NCBI GenBank assembly: GCA_018402545.1
Contig: JAGYIL010000001.1
Location: 992,001 to 1,056,000, forward strand
Reading direction: 5' to 3'
Length of the DNA: 64,000 nucleotides
Source of the DNA: Saccharospirillum sp.
Lineage (GTDB): Bacteria; Pseudomonadota; Gammaproteobacteria; Pseudomonadales; Natronospirillaceae
Positions 60,702-64,000 of the stretch are shown one piece after another; position 1 is the first letter of the stretch, and the number at the start of each line of letters is the position of its first letter. A program made the translations under genes and the position numbers. The notes under the pieces are model-generated. The model ran no database searches, was not told where the DNA came from, and was given only the letters and a program-made list of their open reading frames with translations.

Positions 60702-62108
60702 TTAGACAGAGTAGTACATGTCGAACTCAACAGGGTGAGTTGTCATGTCCAGGGTGACGATGTCTTCACGCTTGAGCGCGATGTAGGCATCGATCATGTC
60801 GTCGTCGAATACACCACCGGCTTTCAGGAACTCGCGATCCTGGTCCAGCGCGTCCAGAGCCTGAGTCAGGCTGCTGCACACGGTTGGGTAATCGTTCTGC
60901 TCTTCCGGCGGCAGGTCGTACAGATCCTTGTCGGCAGAATCGCCAGGGTGGATCTTGTTCTTGATGCCGTCGAGGCCAGCCATCAGGAAGGCAGAGAACA
61001 TCAGGTACGGGTTTGCTGTCGGGTCACCGAAACGCACTTCGATACGCTTGGCCTTTGGCGACGAGACGTATGGCAGGCGGATTGAAGCTGAACGGTTACG
61101 GGCTGAGTAAGCCAGCATGACCGGTGCTTCAAAGCCTGGAACCAGGCGCTTGTACGAGTTGGTTGACGCGTTGGCGAAGGCGTTCAGGGCACGGGCGTGC
61201 TTGATGATGCCGCCAATGTAGAACAGGGCCATTTCGCTCATGCCAGCGTATTCGTCACCGGCAAACTGGTTCACACCGTCTTTGGAGAACGACATGTGAA
61301 CGTGCATGCCACTGCCGTTGTCGCCAACCAGAGGCTTGGGCATGAAGGTAGCGGTTTTGCCGTAAGCATGCGCAACGTTGTGTACGCAGTATTTCAATAC
61401 CTGAACTTCGTCCGCTTTCTTGGTCAGGGTGTTGGCGCCAACACCGATTTCGCACTGACCGGCGGTGCCGACTTCGTGGTGGTGTACTTCAATTTCCAGA
61501 CCCATGGATTCCATGGCGTCGCACATGGCGGCACGCAGATCGTGCAGGCTGTCGACAGGAGGAACCGGGAAGTAGCCGCCTTTGACTTTCGGGCGGTGAC
61601 CCAGGTTGCCGTCTTCGAAAACGCGCTCGGAAGACCAGGCCGCTTCTTCAGAATCGATCTTGTAGAAAGAACCGGAAATGTCAGAACCCCATTTCACATC
61701 GTCGAAAACGAAGAACTCGGGTTCCGGGCCGAACAGGGCGGTGTCGCCCAGGCCAGTTGAGGCCAGGTAAGCTTCAGCGCGCTTGGCAACTGAACGCGGG
61801 TCACGGTTGTAGCCTTCACCGGTTGAAGGTTCAACGATGTCGCAACGTACGATGACGGTGGGGTCTTCAAAGAACGGATCGATCATGGAGGCCGAGTCGT
61901 CAGGCAGCAGAATCATGTCCGATTCGTTGATGCCCTTCCAGCCAGAAATAGAAGAACCGTCGAACATTTTGCCTTCAGTAAAGAAGGTGTCGTCGATTTC
62001 CGAAGCAGGAATGGTAACGTGCTGTTCTTTACCCTTGGTGTCTGTGAAACGCAGGTCAACCCAGCGTGCTTCACATTCTGCAATCAGTTTCATCGTATGA
62101 TCTGACAT
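60702..62108 (-). CDS. glnA: Glutamine synthetase, type I
   Basis: A 468-residue GSI-beta enzyme (E. coli 469). It joins ammonia and glutamate with [19 protein letters not shown], the catalytic stretch [28 protein letters not shown] and the adenylylation-site tyrosine in [11 protein letters not shown] are all present, so it is probably controlled by GlnE. A sigma-54 promoter with two NtrC-type boxes lies upstream. glnL/glnG are not in the window. Confidence 0.97.
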   Translation of the reverse strand: MSDHTMKLIAECEARWVDLRFTDTKGKEQHVTIPASEIDDTFFTEGKMFDGSSISGWKGINESDMILLPDDSASMIDPFFEDPTVIVRCDIVEPSTGEGYNRDPRSVAKRAEAYLASTGLGDTALFGPEPEFFVFDDVKWGSDISGSFYKIDSEEAAWSSERVFEDGNLGHRPKVKGGYFPVPPVDSLHDLRAAMCDAMESMGLEIEVHHHEVGTAGQCEIGVGANTLTKKADEVQVLKYCVHNVAHAYGKTATFMPKPLVGDNGSGMHVHMSFSKDGVNQFAGDEYAGMSEMALFYIGGIIKHARALNAFANASTNSYKRLVPGFEAPVMLAYSARNRSASIRLPYVSSPKAKRIEVRFGDPTANPYLMFSAFLMAGLDGIKNKIHPGDSADKDLYDLPPEEQNDYPTVCSSLTQALDALDQDREFLKAGGVFDDDMIDAYIALKREDIVTLDMTTHPVEFDMYYSV

Positions 62109-62300
62109 GGTACGTCTCCAAGTTAAACGGCCCTGCGGCCGGTGAGCTTTGATTCAGTGTGACAAGTTCAGGTGACGACAGCAGCATCGCACAATCGTCT
62201 GCTGTTTTCACCGGCTAACCACCTGGTTGATGCCAGGGCACCTGTTAGGCCAGGCTGGAAAGCCGTAGGAATCTGAGCACTAACTGTGTGCACTGGTTTA

Positions 62301-62315
62301 GCAAGGCCTGTGCCA
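62301..62315 (-). promoter_or_regulatory. Sigma-54 (−24/−12) promoter of glnA
   Basis: On the minus strand TGGCACAGGCCTTGC, then T, is a full match to TGGCAC-N5-TTGC. Predicted start is near 62290, giving a leader of about 180 bases before glnA. The arrangement is like glnAp2 of enteric bacteria. Confidence 0.88.
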
Positions 62316-62379
62316 GCCCAATTGAGCGCCAGGGTATCGGGGTTTCCGGCGGGTCCGGGGCAGTTTCAAAGGTTTTTGG

Positions 62380-62439
62380 TGCACTATGGTGGTGCGTCTT
62401 TCCGATCACTGCACTGTGGTAGGGCACTGATTTGGTGCG
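62380..62439. promoter_or_regulatory. Pair of NtrC-type boxes upstream of glnA
   Basis: TGCACTATGGTGGTGCG (62380–62396) and GGCACTGATTTGGTGCG (62423–62439) both fit the 17-bp dyad with a 5-base centre. Their centres are about 98 and 141 bp before the predicted start, close to the −108 and −140 enhancers of E. coli glnA. Confidence 0.8.
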
Positions 62440-62531
62440 TCGAGATCCAATCGTGCCGGAAAACAGGGCGGAGCGCATTTTTGTCGGATTAAGTGGCCGT
62501 GCAGCTTATCCGCAGCGGTTTGTAACCCGGC

Positions 62532-62560
62532 GTGAAAAACGACGTGTGGGCAGGTATAAT
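62532..62560 (+). promoter_or_regulatory. Probable sigma-70 promoter of thiI
   Basis: A perfect −10 box TATAAT at 62555–62560, preceded by GG, lies 37 bases before the thiI ATG. The −35 at 17-bp spacing (GTGAAA) is weak, so this is supported mainly by the −10. Confidence 0.5.
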
Positions 62561-62597
62561 CCCGCGCCCTTTCCTGCTGAGTGATCTTTGATCAGTT

Positions 62598-64000
62598 ATG
62601 AAGTTTGTAACCAAGTTGTTTCCGGAAATCACCATTAAGACGCGGCCCGTACGCAAGCTGATGGTTAAAAGCCTGGCGCAGAACATGCGCAATGTCTTGC
62701 GTCGTATCTGCCCGGAGGTGGTGGTCCGTAACGATTGGGACAGCATCATAGTGCGTACCCCCGAGGCAACGACTGATGAAGTAAACCAGGCCGTTGCAGG
62801 GGCGCTGGAATGCATTCCCGGGATTGCCCAGGTCAGTTCGGTGCTGCAATTTGAGCTGGGTGATTTCGACCAGATTCTGGCTGACACCGAGTCCGTTTGG
62901 GGCCGGGAGCTGGCGGGTAAAACCTTCTGTGTGCGGGTTAAGCGTAATGGTAATCACGACTTTAACTCGGTTGAACTCGAGCGCTACGTAGGTGGCGGTC
63001 TGAACCAGCGTACCGAAGCCGCTGGCGTACGCCTGAAAGATCCGGACGTTGTGGTCAAACTGGAGATCAAACACGATCGCCTCTTTGTGGTGCAGCAACA
63101 GCGCCCCGGTCTGGGTGGCTACCCGCTGGGTACGCAGGAAGAGGTGATGACGCTGATGTCGGGCGGGTTCGACTCTACTGTAGCGGCACACCAGATGATC
63201 CGGCGCGGCGTAAAAAGCCACTTTCTGTTTTTCAATCTGGGCGGCTCGGCGCACGAAAACGGCGTGAAGGAAGTCAGTTATTACCTCTGGAAAAAATACG
63301 GCAGCTCGCACCGGGTATTGTTTGTATCGGTGCCGTTCGAGGCCGTGGTCGAGGCCATCCTGACCCAAGTACCGGATCGCTACATGGGTGTGGTGCTGAA
63401 ACGCATGATGATGCGTGCAGCAGAGAAAGTCGCCACTGAGCTCGGCATTGCCGCCGTAGTGACCGGTGAGGCCCTGGCCCAGGTCTCCAGCCAGACCCTG
63501 CCAAACCTAAGTCATATCGATGAGGTAACGGACTTGTTGGTGTTGCGACCGCTGATTGTGACCGGCAAGCCGGACATCATCGATCAGGCCCGGGCCATTG
63601 GCACGGCCACCTGTGCGGAAAAAATGCCGGAGTTCTGCGGCGTCATTTCACGTAAGCCCAATGCAGCCTGCAAGCGTGCCGATGTTCAGGCGGCAGAAGC
63701 TGATTTTGACTGGGCCGTGCTCGACGAGGCCATCGCCAACGCAAAGCGTGAAAGCATTGAAACCCTGACCTGGAATTCCCAGGATGACCTGTCGATGGGC
63801 ATTAACACGGTGTCGGACACGAACCAGGCAGTCGTCATTGATGTGCGTCACCCGACGGAAGCCGACGATGCGCCCCTGCCAACAATCGACGCGACCGTCA
63901 TGCAAATTCCCTTCTACAGTCTGAATCGCAAGTTCGCCGAGCTCAATCAGGACCAGCAATATCTGCTGTATTGCGACAAGGGCGTCATGAGCAAACTACA
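62598..64000 (+). CDS. thiI: tRNA 4-thiouridine synthase ThiI, 3' end outside window
   Basis: 467 codons are visible and the frame is open at the right edge; the track misses it because there is no stop. Domains: ferredoxin-like and THUMP at about 1–165 (ITIKTRPVRKLMVKS), adenylating PP-loop domain with LMSGGFDSTVAA, the conserved cysteine region MPEFCGVISRKP, and a C-terminal rhodanese-like domain with YLLYCDKGVMS, whose cysteine carries the persulfide. It makes s4U8 in tRNA, and its rhodanese domain can supply sulfur for the thiamine thiazole. It is divergent from glnA. Confidence 0.95.
   Translation, partial: MKFVTKLFPEITIKTRPVRKLMVKSLAQNMRNVLRRICPEVVVRNDWDSIIVRTPEATTDEVNQAVAGALECIPGIAQVSSVLQFELGDFDQILADTESVWGRELAGKTFCVRVKRNGNHDFNSVELERYVGGGLNQRTEAAGVRLKDPDVVVKLEIKHDRLFVVQQQRPGLGGYPLGTQEEVMTLMSGGFDSTVAAHQMIRRGVKSHFLFFNLGGSAHENGVKEVSYYLWKKYGSSHRVLFVSVPFEAVVEAILTQVPDRYMGVVLKRMMMRAAEKVATELGIAAVVTGEALAQVSSQTLPNLSHIDEVTDLLVLRPLIVTGKPDIIDQARAIGTATCAEKMPEFCGVISRKPNAACKRADVQAAEADFDWAVLDEAIANAKRESIETLTWNSQDDLSMGINTVSDTNQAVVIDVRHPTEADDAPLPTIDATVMQIPFYSLNRKFAELNQDQQYLLYCDKGVMSKL

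Noticed and set aside
1-64000. CRISPR arrays, tRNA or rRNA genes, insertion sequences, prophage or toxin–antitoxin genes
   Set aside because: I looked for regular spaced repeats, tRNA-like folds, transposase or integrase motifs and small paired ORFs, and found none that I could support.

Overview
The window reads as chromosomal DNA of a marine-type gammaproteobacterium outside the genus Pseudomonas (Oceanospirillales-like). Codon use is moderately GC-rich. Several gene blocks keep the order I know from Pseudomonas aeruginosa: rnt/motY; gluQ–cbrX–cbrA–cbrB–crcZ–pcnB–folK–panB–panC–panD–pgi; and ahpA-like/serB/fimX/next gene with psd and an HDOD gene nearby. The window also carries genes I associate with marine Vibrio-like bacteria: an MSHA pilus operon and EpmA/EpmB-type EF-P modification. 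I see no tRNA, rRNA, CRISPR array, insertion sequence or prophage.

Layout. 0–7.6 kb: end of a 2-Cys peroxiredoxin, a LysR regulator, thioredoxin, fadE, a thiamine-binding-type protein overlapping rnt, motY and a small unknown gene. 7.6–15.7 kb: minor-pilin operon mshA-C-D-O-P-Q on the minus strand, behind a sigma-54-type promoter. 16–18.2 kb: two tandem iron-siderophore binding proteins, one broken by an in-frame TGA, with a Fur-type box. 18.4–30 kb: pgi, panDCB, folK, pcnB, a CrcZ-like small RNA, cbrB, cbrA and a 55-residue cbrX candidate. 30–35.6 kb: a histidine kinase/HD-GYP pair, gluQ and an aminotransferase. 35.8–45.4 kb: an overlapping operon (cyclase-like membrane protein, heme/iron ABC permease and ATPase, Rieske protein), a 59-residue ORF, serB, a FimX-like protein and its PilZ-like neighbour. 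45.6–52 kb: epmB, efp, epmA, a ProQ/FinO protein, psd and an HDOD protein. 52–60.6 kb: purine catabolism (xdhABC, uraD, uraH, puuD; puuE opposite). 60.7–64 kb: glnA and a truncated thiI.

The regulatory layer is unusually legible. Five −24/−12 (sigma-54) promoters can be read, in front of motY, mshA, crcZ, xdhA and glnA. The xdhA and glnA promoters are preceded by 17-bp NtrC-type boxes, so purine breakdown and ammonium assimilation look like one nitrogen-starvation response. The crcZ promoter lies downstream of a perfect 8-bp inverted repeat, a candidate CbrB site, and the RNA carries five A-rich Hfq/Crc-type motifs. Together with CbrA/CbrB these make a complete carbon-catabolite-control locus.

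The least explained feature is a family of seven dispersed intergenic elements (about 110–200 bp). Outer arms of 14–30 bp pair almost perfectly within each copy but differ in sequence between copies, and the core is conserved. Four of the five roomy convergent gene junctions carry one.
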